The translations under genes were made by a program, and so were the position numbers. From Pseudomonadota bacterium (GTDB taxonomy: Bacteria > Myxococcota_A > UBA9042), in contig SXNM01000322.1 of NCBI GenBank assembly GCA_005777155.1, forward strand, positions 1 through 33,570: a stretch of DNA of 33,570 nucleotides. Direction: 5' to 3'. How positions within the stretch are numbered: position 1 is the first letter of the stretch; the number at the start of each line of letters is the position of its first letter. Shown here piece by piece: positions 8,499-16,200 of this stretch. The notes beneath the pieces were generated by a model. That model saw only the letters and a list, made by a program, of their open reading frames with translations, had not been told where the DNA came from and did not search any database.

Positions 8499-9286
8499 CC
8501 TGGCGCGGCGCGCGGCGCTGGCTGAGCCGCTCCGCCTGGCCGTCGCCAGGGTCGTCGCCGACGCGCCGGGTGAGGCCATCGTCGGTCGCCGCGGCGCTGG
8601 TGGCCCTGTTCCTCGCGGTCCTCGTGACCGTGCCGCGTGCCGGTGTGGCAGACGCTCCGGCCTCTGGCCTACGACGCCTGGCCGTGGTCGCAGGGAGCAA
8701 CGACGGCGGCGCCGAGCGGGTGCGGCTGCGCTTCGCCAACAGCGACGCGCTGTCGATGGCGTCGGTGCTGCAGGGCTTCGGCGGCGTGCAAGGCCAGGAT
8801 CTCTGGCGTGTCTCTGACGCGACGGCCGCCACGCTGCGGCACGCGATCGCGCAGGCAGGCGCCGCGGCGGCCGCTGCGCGCCTCGGACTGCGGCGAGGCC
8901 AGCAGCGGGTCGAGGTCGTGCTCTACTACTCGGGCCACTCCGATGAAGAGGGCTTGCTGCCGGCCGGTGAGCTCGTGCGCTACGCGGAGCTGCGGTCGGC
9001 GCTGGCGGCGCTTCAGGTTGATGTTCGCATCGCGATCCTGGACTCGTGCGCCTCGGGCGCGCTGATCCGCGGCGAGGGTGGCACGCGGCGGCCGCCCTTC
9101 CTCTACGATCAGAGCTCGCAGGTGCGAGGCCACGCCTATCTCACCTCTGCCTCGGCCGATGAGGCAGCGCAGGAGTCTGACCGCATCGGCGCGAGCTACT
9201 TCACCCACCACCTCGTGACCGGGCTGCGAGGCGCCGCCGACGTCGATCGCGACCGCCGCGTTACGCTGTCTGAGGCCTACCAGTAA
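8495..9286 (+). CDS. Caspase-family (C14-like) protease domain, N-terminal piece of a disrupted gene
   Basis: 263-residue product ending at a TAA that interrupts a longer conserved frame. A membrane/signal segment lies at about residues 30-52, followed by a caspase-hemoglobinase fold. Catalytic His148 is in 'LYYSGHSDE' and Cys185 in 'IAILDSCASGAL'. Downstream 'AYLTSASADEAAQES' and 'SYFTHHLVTGLRGAAD' are usual in bacterial caspase-like proteins. The last residues 'TLSEAYQ' normally continue as 'YA....T' in this family, and the bases after the stop do continue in frame with 'AFHATLDTTQ'. The caspase domain itself looks complete, so a truncated but active protease is possible. Coupled to the ActD-like gene by ATGA. 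Confidence 0.8.
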   Translation: MTWRGARRWLSRSAWPSPGSSPTRRVRPSSVAAALVALFLAVLVTVPRAGVADAPASGLRRLAVVAGSNDGGAERVRLRFANSDALSMASVLQGFGGVQGQDLWRVSDATAATLRHAIAQAGAAAAAARLGLRRGQQRVEVVLYYSGHSDEEGLLPAGELVRYAELRSALAALQVDVRIAILDSCASGALIRGEGGTRRPPFLYDQSSQVRGHAYLTSASADEAAQESDRIGASYFTHHLVTGLRGAADVDRDRRVTLSEAYQ

Positions 9287-9970
9287 GCCTTTCACGCCAC
9301 CTTGGACACCACGCAGAAGAGCATGCGGGGTCCGCAGCATCCGAACGATGACTTCGAGCTGGCAGGCTCGGGCGACGTGGTGATCACCGACCTGAGCGTC
9401 GCAGGCGCCATGCTGGTCCTCGACCGCGGCGCGGCGGGCCGGTTCTTTGTCCGCGACGCCGGCGGTCGCCTGGCCGCCGAGCTGGACAAGGTGCCGGGCC
9501 GCTCCAGTGAGCTTGGCCTCGATCCTGGCCGCTACCGGGTGGAGCTGCGGCGCGATCAGCGCGTCTGGGAGGCCGAGATCGTGGTGCAGCAGGGCAAGCG
9601 CTCGGTGGTCGACACCGCGGCGATGCGGCCGATGGAGCTGGCGCAGACGCGGGCCCGCGGTGGAGCGGCCGGTGGCCAGGCGGGGCTGGACTCGCCCTGG
9701 ACACAGCGGTCGGCGCGCGTTCCGACGTGGAGTCTGCCGGGAGCGTCCCGCTCGAGCGGCGCGGTGCCGTTCAACGTGTCGGTTCTGCCGGGGCTCTCGC
9801 TCTACGGCACGGACAGGCACGTCACCGATCTGTCGCTGAACCTCATCGCCGGCCTGAACGGTTCGATCAGCGGGCTGGAGGCTGCGACCGTCCTCAACGT
9901 GACCCGGGGCGACATGCGCGGCACGCAGATCGCCGGCGCAGGCAACGCCATCGGCGGACACGTCATTGGG
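9287..9970 (+). pseudogene. Middle part of the disrupted caspase/surface-repeat gene
   Basis: Same frame as the caspase piece, directly after its TAA. It opens with 'RGPQHPNDDFELAGSGDVV', a segment that in myxobacterial caspase-like proteins directly follows the protease domain, then beta-rich sequence with 'GRYRVELRRDQRVWEAEI'. From about 9830 it enters repeats of the form G-x-x-x-G-x-x-x-x-x-N ('GLNGSISGLEAATVLNV'). The frame becomes meaningless after about 9968, where a run of five G has one base more than needed to continue into the next piece. No good start codon or ribosome site exists for independent translation. Confidence 0.65.
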
Positions 9971-10766
9971 GGTCCAGCTCGCCGGCTCCTTCAATTTTGC
10001 CGGCGGCGATGTCGACGGCTTCCAGGTCGCCGGCGGCGCCAACTTCGCCGGTGACGTCCGAGGTGGGCAGATCGCCGGCGCGATCAACATCGCGCGTGGG
10101 CCGGTGCGGGGATTCCAGGCCGCGGCGCTGCTGAACCTGGGCGGCGACCTCGCCGGCGCCCAAGTGGGGATGCTCAACGTCGCGGCCCGGCTCGATGGGG
10201 CGCAGCTGGGACTGGTCAATGTCGCCGGCGCCTCGGAGGGCCTACAGCTGGGGCTCATCAACGTCGCCACTGGGCCAGAGGCCGAGACTTTTGGGCTGCT
10301 GAGCTTCGTGCAGAACGGCTACAATCACTTAGAATTCTGGCTCTCCGACAGCACCATGGCGAGCGCAGGGATCAAGTTCGGTGGCCGACATATGTATACG
10401 ATCCTGGCGGTCGGCTACGGCTATCAGCGGAGGGACGCCTGGGAGGCGGCGATGGGTTGGGGCCTGCACTTCAACCTCGGCGGCCGATTCTACCTCGACA
10501 CCGATGCGCTTTTTGGCTCGCGCTGGCGACAGCGGGAGGGTGTTGAGACGGGTCCAGCGCCGCAGGATGCGCTGGTGCGGTTCCGGGCGAGCCTGGGCGT
10601 CAGGCTGTTCTCGAAGGCGAGCATGTTCATCGGGTCTGGCGTGACGATCGCCACGACGTTGCCTTCGCAGGAGCCTGTGGCGCCGCGGTGCTGTGGCCGT
10701 GTCGTGCAGGAAGAGGATCGGGTCGTATCAGTCGGGCCGGCGCTCTTTGCGGGACTGCAGTTTTGA
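9966..10766 (+). pseudogene. C-terminal surface-repeat and outer-membrane part of the disrupted caspase gene
   Basis: Continues the repeats in another frame: 'GVQLAGSFNFAGGDVDGFQ', then units such as 'GAQVGMLNVAARLDGAQ' and 'LGLVNVAGASEGLQLGLIN', about eight units of 10-18 residues with a conserved G..x..N..A. They resemble LA_2272-type surface repeats described from Leptospira. After about 10290 comes a beta-barrel-like part ('FGGRHMYTILAVGYGYQRR', 'GGRFYLDTDALFGSRW') ending 'FAGLQF', a terminal Phe as in outer-membrane proteins. The intact ancestor would therefore have been caspase + solenoid repeats + membrane barrel. Confidence 0.65.
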
Positions 10767-10974
10767 TGGCGGGGCCTGATGGTCACGCCTCGCCCGGGTA
10801 GGCGATTTGTGTAGGTGCTGCGGTCGGCGGCCTGGCAGTCTGGCGGTCTGGCGGTTCGGTCGTTCAGCGTTGTGGGCGTGTCCAACTCCACCCCAAATGG
10901 GCCGACCCACTGCCACTACAACCGCCCCCCGGCGCGCTGCAGGAGCGCTCAGCCGCCCTGCTCCAAGCCACCCA

Positions 10975-12861
10975 TCAATCGCCCCCAGCCGATCGCCCCT
11001 CCGCGGCGGGCGCCGCGCAGGCATATCGCTCCGAGAAGAAGACCCGCATCGCCTTCGAATCGTTGGCAAACGCCGGTCCAGGCCAGGCCTTCCGCAGCAG
11101 CGCCTCAATCAACACACAGGCCTCGTCGCCAGCCAGCGCCGCAGGACCGAGCAGCAGCCGCTCCCGCGCCGGCTCCAGCTCCAGGGCCTGAATGACGGCC
11201 CAGTCCACCGGCAAAGGTCGCCGACGCTGCAGGTGCACGCCGAGCAACAGGTGCCAGACGCCCTCCGGCATGGCGCCAGACTTCGCCAGCGCGTCCCCTA
11301 GGTTGTGCTGCACCCGCCACGACTCGGGGACGACCTCAACGGCCCGTGTAAAGAGCGCGGTCTGGTCGTGCCATGGCCGCTGGTCGCGCACCCGCAAGGC
11401 TGCAAACAAGGCCCACACGCACAGGCAGACCAGCAGGCCCCACAACACGCCACGCGCGGGCCACGGACGCGCCACGGATCCCGAGGCGAGGACCGTCAAA
11501 GGGCCGTCTGCCACCATGGCGCGAGTCGGTATGCCTGCTGCCTCGCGAGGCGCCGCAGCAGTCGCGATCCCCGCCGCCGCGAGCCCACCTGCGCTCGCCT
11601 TCGCCGCCGCCAGCGCCGAAGCCTCAGCGCCGACGCCAGGGCCCGCCCATCGGCGCGCCACCGCCCGCCAAGCGAGCCACGCGAAGCCGACAGAGACCGG
11701 CAGCACGGCCCCGTACAGCAGCCGCTGCGCGTACTCCGTCGGCGACACATAGAGGAGATTGCTGACAGCGACGATCGGCGCGGCCCAGAGCAATACCCAG
11801 CAGAGCGCTGCGAAGTCGCGTCGCCACAGCGAACGCAGGGCGACGAACGCCGCAGCCGCCGCGACCGCTGCGCCAGCGAGCGCCTGACCGGCGAATGCCG
11901 CTACATCGGCGTGGTACACGCCATGGCTGAAATTTGGCGCGACTTGCAGCGGGAGAACGGTATCTGAGGCGCCGCGCCAAGCGATCGCGAACGCCAGGAC
12001 CAGGCGCTGCGCCGGGTCAAGCGCGGCGAGGACGTTGTCGCTGACCTGCTCCGTGCCGCCACCGTGGGCGCGCGCGACCATCTGCAGCGTCAGGGCCGCG
12101 ACCGGCAGCGCGGTAGCGGACCACGCGAGCCAGCCGGCCGCTGAATCGCGGCGACAGTAGGCCAGCAGCCCAAGCAGGGGCAGCCCAAGCAGAGCGGTCT
12201 CTTTGAACAAGCAGCCGACGCCGACGAGCGCGGCAGCGCGGGCCAGGGCCATGGGTGCCGAGGATTGGAGGGCGTGGGTCAGGGCGGCGGCGACCGCGGC
12301 GAAGGCGAGCACATCGGCGCCTCCAACCAGGGCGCCCACTGCCTCCGCCTGCAAGGGGTGGACGGCGAACAACGAGCAGGCGATGGCGGCGATGACGCGG
12401 TCGTGCGCCCGCAATTGCGGCAGCCCAGGCGCCTCGCCGAGAGGTCGCCGGCGTCGGGTGCGCAACAGCGCAAGTGTGAGGGTAAGCGCTGCGGCGACGG
12501 CGACGACATGCGCCAGCAGCGCGAAGGCGCGGAACGGCAACGGCGAGCCCGTGCCCACGGCCCACAGTCCGCGCCAGATCAGCGGAAGCGCCGGCCGCCA
12601 GCTGACCTTGGCTGGCCCGCCGAGCGGCAGTCCCCAGAAATCGCGCTCCAACCATCCGGTCGCGACGTCGACGCGGCCCTGCACCACCGGGCTGCCGAGG
12701 ATGGCGTGCTGATCGTCGTACACAAAGCCGCCATCAAGGGTGATGGCGCCGGCAGCGACGGCGATGAGGAGGGGCGCCGTCGTCAGCCACCGCGACGCCG
12801 CGACGCCGGACCCAAGGGCGGGCTCAGGAGCGCGATCGGTGGCTGCAGAGGTCTCGGGCAT
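10975..12861 (-). CDS. TMTC-like (DUF1736) GT-C membrane glycosyltransferase with TPR tail
   Basis: 628-residue polytopic membrane protein with roughly ten hydrophobic segments. The first external loop has 'FVYDDQHAILGSPVVQG', the acidic YDD...NP-like motif of GT-C transferases acting on lipid-linked sugars (protein O-mannosyltransferase / TMTC group). 'SLFAVHPLQAEAVGAL' and 'GCLFKETALLGLPLLGLLAY' are further hallmarks. The C-terminal 130 residues contain a TPR-like segment ('RAVEVVPESWRVQHNLGDAL'). The ATG at 12861 was chosen although the frame extends upstream, because the extension is Arg/Gly-rich and lacks membrane segments; the ribosome site is weak. Likely glycosylates exported proteins or lipids; substrate unknown. 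It is convergent with the caspase operon and divergent from the phosphodiesterase gene. Confidence 0.75.
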   Translation of the reverse strand: MPETSAATDRAPEPALGSGVAASRWLTTAPLLIAVAAGAITLDGGFVYDDQHAILGSPVVQGRVDVATGWLERDFWGLPLGGPAKVSWRPALPLIWRGLWAVGTGSPLPFRAFALLAHVVAVAAALTLTLALLRTRRRRPLGEAPGLPQLRAHDRVIAAIACSLFAVHPLQAEAVGALVGGADVLAFAAVAAALTHALQSSAPMALARAAALVGVGCLFKETALLGLPLLGLLAYCRRDSAAGWLAWSATALPVAALTLQMVARAHGGGTEQVSDNVLAALDPAQRLVLAFAIAWRGASDTVLPLQVAPNFSHGVYHADVAAFAGQALAGAAVAAAAAFVALRSLWRRDFAALCWVLLWAAPIVAVSNLLYVSPTEYAQRLLYGAVLPVSVGFAWLAWRAVARRWAGPGVGAEASALAAAKASAGGLAAAGIATAAAPREAAGIPTRAMVADGPLTVLASGSVARPWPARGVLWGLLVCLCVWALFAALRVRDQRPWHDQTALFTRAVEVVPESWRVQHNLGDALAKSGAMPEGVWHLLLGVHLQRRRPLPVDWAVIQALELEPARERLLLGPAALAGDEACVLIEALLRKAWPGPAFANDSKAMRVFFSERYACAAPAAEGRSAGGD

Positions 12862-13194
12862 CGTCAAGATCGCCTGGCGGGCCACGCGGCGGCACCGACC
12901 CACACCATGGCCTCTCAAGGGGCCAAGGGCAAGCCGTGGCGACGAGCCCGAACCCCCTGCGCCTGGAGCGACCGCGCGCCCCCAAATTGGCGCTCGGGCC
13001 CGCACATCGGCATCCTGGGGGCCATGCGTTGCCCCGCCCAAGCCTTCGCCGCACAAGACCGCGTGTGCTGCTCCACCAGCCATGAGCCGCACGCCGGCGA
13101 CGCCGACCGCTGGTCAATCGCTGAGGCGAAGCGCCCAACGGCCTCGTACCCGGCCACGCTACGAGGATCATGGCGACATCGCGCCGACCACCCC
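12862..13194. other. Divergent intergenic region
   Basis: 333 bases between two divergently transcribed genes. Both promoters should lie here. I see no clear sigma-70 boxes, repeats or RNA motif. Long frames crossing it are the upstream extensions of the flanking genes and have no credible starts. Confidence 0.5.
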
Positions 13195-14703
13195 ATGCGT
13201 GGCTACGATCGGATCCCGACCGGCAGCGCGCGATCCCATGTGGCGCGGGCCGTCGCGCTGCTGTGCTGCGTCGCGACCCACGTCATCGGCGGCCTCGCCA
13301 CGGCAGCAGCGGCCACGCCAAGCCCGACGCCTGCGCTGACGCCGACGCCGGCGGCGCGGGTGGTTTCGGGGTCGTCGTCGACCGCCAGATCGCCTGCGCC
13401 GGTGACGAGCCAGGGCCCCGATCACTTGCTGTTGATCAGCATCGACGGCCTCTCCTGGCCGACCCTGATGGCGCACGCCGGCAAGACCCCAAACCTCCAG
13501 CGGCTGCTGAACGCAGGCAGCGCGGGCCCGCTCGAGAGCGTCTTCCCTTCGATGACCTGGGCCGCCCACGCCTCGATCCTCACCGGCTGCACACCGCGCC
13601 GTCACGGAGTGCCGGGCAACCGTTACTACGATCGCGCCGCGCAGGCCTGGGTCGAGGTCGCAGAGCGCCAGCAAGCTCAGATCGTTCGCACACCGTCGCT
13701 GCTTGAAGCCGCGACGCAGCGCGGTTGGTCGGCGGCGGCGCTGTTTTGGCCGAATACCGGCGGCGCCAAGGGGGTCGAGTGGAACGTCCCCGAGCTCTAC
13801 GAAGCGCGTCACTTTGAGCGACAGACCAGCCCAGCGCTGCGACAGGCCCTGCGGGAGATCGGGCTCCGGCCAGAACTGCTGCCGCGACTGGGCCACGACG
13901 AGTCGCTCTTTCAGGACTCACTGACGCGCGACTTGGTGGCCCACCTCGTCAGCAAGCACCGCCCGCGCGTCGTTCTCGCTCACCTGCTGGCGGTCGACAC
14001 CGCGGGTCACCGCTACGGACCGACCTCGGCGGCGATGGGCTGGGCCCTCGAGCACGTGGACCGCATGGTGGGCGACATGGTGGCTGCGTACGCTGGCGCT
14101 GGGCTGGGCGGTCGCCTGCTGGCCGTTGTGGTCTCCGATCACGGCTTTTTTCCTGTCGACCGAGCGGTCTACGTGCCAAAGCTGTTGCCGACGCTGCGCC
14201 TGCCGACACGCGTGACGCGAGGTCTGCGCCTCGCCGCCAACGGTCACGCCTTGTTCGTGTATGCGACGACGCCAGCCGCGCGCGAGGGCCTCGTCGCCGT
14301 CGCCGCCGCGTTGCGGGCATTGCCCGACTTCGAGCAAGTGATCGGCTCGGACCGCCTGCCGGAGCTTGGCCTCGGCGACGGCGCAGTCGACCCGATCGTC
14401 CCCGACCTCGTCGCCTTGGCGCGCCCCGAGGTGCTGCTCTGGAACGGCAGCCACCCGCCGCGCGACGCGCCGCTGCCGATGTATGGGATGCACGGCCACT
14501 TGCCCGCCCACGTCGACCTGCAGGGCGTCTTCATCGCCCACGGACAGGGCGTCGCCGCCGGTCGCCGCCTGCAGCGAATGCGCGCCATCGACGTCGCGCC
14601 CACGCTCTCGGCGCGGCTCGGCCTCGAGCTGCCCGGTTGCGACGGCCGCGTCCGCGCCGATGCGACGACCACGGCGACGGCGCCACCGCCGGCAGCGCCC
14701 TAA
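13195..14703 (+). CDS. Secreted type I phosphodiesterase / nucleotide pyrophosphatase (alkaline phosphatase superfamily)
   Basis: 502-residue ectonucleotide pyrophosphatase-like hydrolase. The ATG at 13195 begins a signal peptide (hydrophobic core about residues 18-38, ending AAAATP) and a Pro/Thr spacer. 'LLLISIDGLSW' provides the first metal Asp, 'FPSMTWAAHASILTG' the catalytic Thr, 'LLAVDTAGHRYGP' an Asp/His metal pair, 'VVSDHGF' the Asp-His pair, and 'YGMHGHLP' the final metal His. All key residues of the two-metal site are therefore present. The family cleaves phosphodiester or pyrophosphate bonds in nucleotides or phospholipids outside the cytoplasm; substrate unknown. The region is Arg/Ala-rich upstream of the ATG, arguing against the longer frame. 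Confidence 0.85.
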   Translation: MRGYDRIPTGSARSHVARAVALLCCVATHVIGGLATAAAATPSPTPALTPTPAARVVSGSSSTARSPAPVTSQGPDHLLLISIDGLSWPTLMAHAGKTPNLQRLLNAGSAGPLESVFPSMTWAAHASILTGCTPRRHGVPGNRYYDRAAQAWVEVAERQQAQIVRTPSLLEAATQRGWSAAALFWPNTGGAKGVEWNVPELYEARHFERQTSPALRQALREIGLRPELLPRLGHDESLFQDSLTRDLVAHLVSKHRPRVVLAHLLAVDTAGHRYGPTSAAMGWALEHVDRMVGDMVAAYAGAGLGGRLLAVVVSDHGFFPVDRAVYVPKLLPTLRLPTRVTRGLRLAANGHALFVYATTPAAREGLVAVAAALRALPDFEQVIGSDRLPELGLGDGAVDPIVPDLVALARPEVLLWNGSHPPRDAPLPMYGMHGHLPAHVDLQGVFIAHGQGVAAGRRLQRMRAIDVAPTLSARLGLELPGCDGRVRADATTTATAPPPAAP

Positions 14704-15091
14704 AAGCGGTGGCGTAGGCGGGCCGTCACAGAAGCGTCAGGTACCGCGTTGGGCAAACTGAGCGCCGCCAGGGAGACGAAACGAATCGAAGTCTTGCGCT
14801 CCGACCCAAGCGCGACCGCGGTTCAACCCTCGCAGCTGCGCACGACCGCGCCGGCGCGTTCCTGTCTCGTGTCGCAGGGGCGAAGTCAACGGAGAGCGCG
14901 TTGGCAAGTCTCCGAGACCACCAAGGGCGAGTCCCACGGGAGGCCAAACCTGAAGTGCGATTGGATTCGCGGGCACGGTCGCGGGCAGCAGAGGCCTGGT
15001 GCCCGTGGCGGGACCTCGGGAGCCCCCAGCGGTCTCCAAAGGTGCAGAGCGCCCGCGCTGTGAAGGCGGTGGACCGGCGGCGCCGCACCCT
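14704..15091. other. Convergent intergenic region
   Basis: 388 bases between the ends of two convergent genes. No hairpin with a T-run was found. Short frames on both strands have no ribosome site or recognisable motif. Nothing else seen. Confidence 0.5.
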
Positions 15092-15739
15092 CTACAGGAT
15101 CGGCGCTGACTTCGGCGTCACCGTCCCCATGTCGACATAGGCGCCGTCCTGCATGATGACGAACGCCCGGCTCTCAAAGCCGAGGCCGCCCTTGCCGTCG
15201 TGGCGAATCACCTGCACGCGGCCCATGCCAAAGCCCATCGGCCCGCGGCTGTAATAATGCGCCAGCAGGCGATAGGGATAGGCGCTCAGCTGGTCGATCC
15301 TGAAGCACTCGGGACCGTAGCCGGTGGTGATGTCGGCGTAGAGCTCGCCGCCGCTTTGGAGGCTGGAGTCCCGAAACGAGGCGTGGTCAAAGTCCTTGTC
15401 GAAGATGTGGAAGTCGACGTCGTTGGCGTCGGTCTCCCACGAGACGACGAAGCGTAGCGAGGGCGAGATCGCTTGCACGTTCCCGGCCTTGGCCGACTTC
15501 ACGGCGCGGATGATCTGCTCGTCGTCGTTGAGGATACGCATGACGCCGGCAGGGCTGCGCCAACGAGGCTCCTCCTTGCGCGCCCGCTCGATGGCGGCGA
15601 GCGCCCCGTCGTAGTCGCCACGTCGGGCCAGCGCCATCGCTAGGTTGTGGAAGCCGCTGGGATGATCCGGTCGCTGGTCGCCGGCCGCGAAGTAGGTATC
15701 AGCCGCCAGCTGATCTCCGGCACCTCTTTGCGCTCGATG
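15092..15739 (-). pseudogene. TPR + DUF2135/YfaP-like C-terminal part of the split VIT protein
   Basis: This frame gives 'DQLAADTYFAAGDQRPDHPS' and 'GFHNLAMALARRGDYDGAL', a TPR-like helix pair usual in VIT/VWA/TPR proteins of Myxococcota. A DUF2135-like beta domain follows: 'LRFVVSWETDANDVDFHIFD', 'GGELYADITTGYGPECF' and 'MGRVQVIRHDGKGGLGF'. It ends at the TAG at 15092. A separate start at 15637 (ATG) is possible but would cut the TPR and has no clear ribosome site. The preceding piece is in a different frame; the switch lies near 15715-15740 and one missing base would explain it. Confidence 0.65.
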
Positions 15740-16200
15740 AGATTGCCGGCGAAACGGCGTAGGTCGGCGCGCGAGGGGAACATATCGATGAGCGAACCGT
15801 ACGCGCGGGCGGCCTGGCGCGGATCGTCCATGGCCTCAAAGACCTCGCCGAGGGCGACCAGAGCCAAGATGTCGCCGACCTCTTCTTGGCTCCAGGCCCA
15901 CGCCTCGGCGAGCGCGGACGTGCGCTTGTTGGCCTCAATCAGCCCGCGGGTCTTGGCGTAGCGCCCGGTGACGTTCGGCGTGTTGGCGATGCCGGCCTCA
16001 AGCTCGCTGAGCTCGCGCTTGCGCTGTTCGAGCGCTTCGATCCTCTCGCGCTCGGCCGCCAGGCGTTGGCGCTCCTCCTCCGCGCGCGCTGCTGCGGCCG
16101 CAGCCTCGGCCCATTGTCGTTCGAGCTCCGCTTGCTGACGCCCAAGCGCGGCCTGCTGGGCAGCCAAGTGCTTGCGGGCGCGTTCGAGCGCAGCGTACAC
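15640..16200 (-). pseudogene. Coiled-coil/TPR middle part of the split VIT protein
   Basis: 186 residues. The first 70 are Ala/Glu/Arg/Gln-rich with strong heptad character ('LGRQQAELERQWAEAAAAAA'), a likely coiled coil. Then 'GDILALVALGEVFEAMDDPR' and 'AARAYGSLIDMFPSRADLRR' form TPR-like helices. After 'FAGNLIER' the frame turns into nonsense and stops, while the neighbouring frame carries on the TPR. At its 5' end it joins directly after 'FTIGMKG' of the preceding frame. Confidence 0.6.

Noticed and set aside
9966-9975. Programmed frameshift at the five-G run
   Set aside because: A run of five Gs alone is weak evidence, and an upstream TAA already prevents full-length translation; kept only as a possibility.
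12265-13194. Upstream extension of the phosphodiesterase frame
   Set aside because: It is antisense to the membrane transferase and precedes a clear signal peptide at 13195.
14800-14850. tRNA-like GGTTCAACCC
   Set aside because: No matching acceptor, D or anticodon stems around it.
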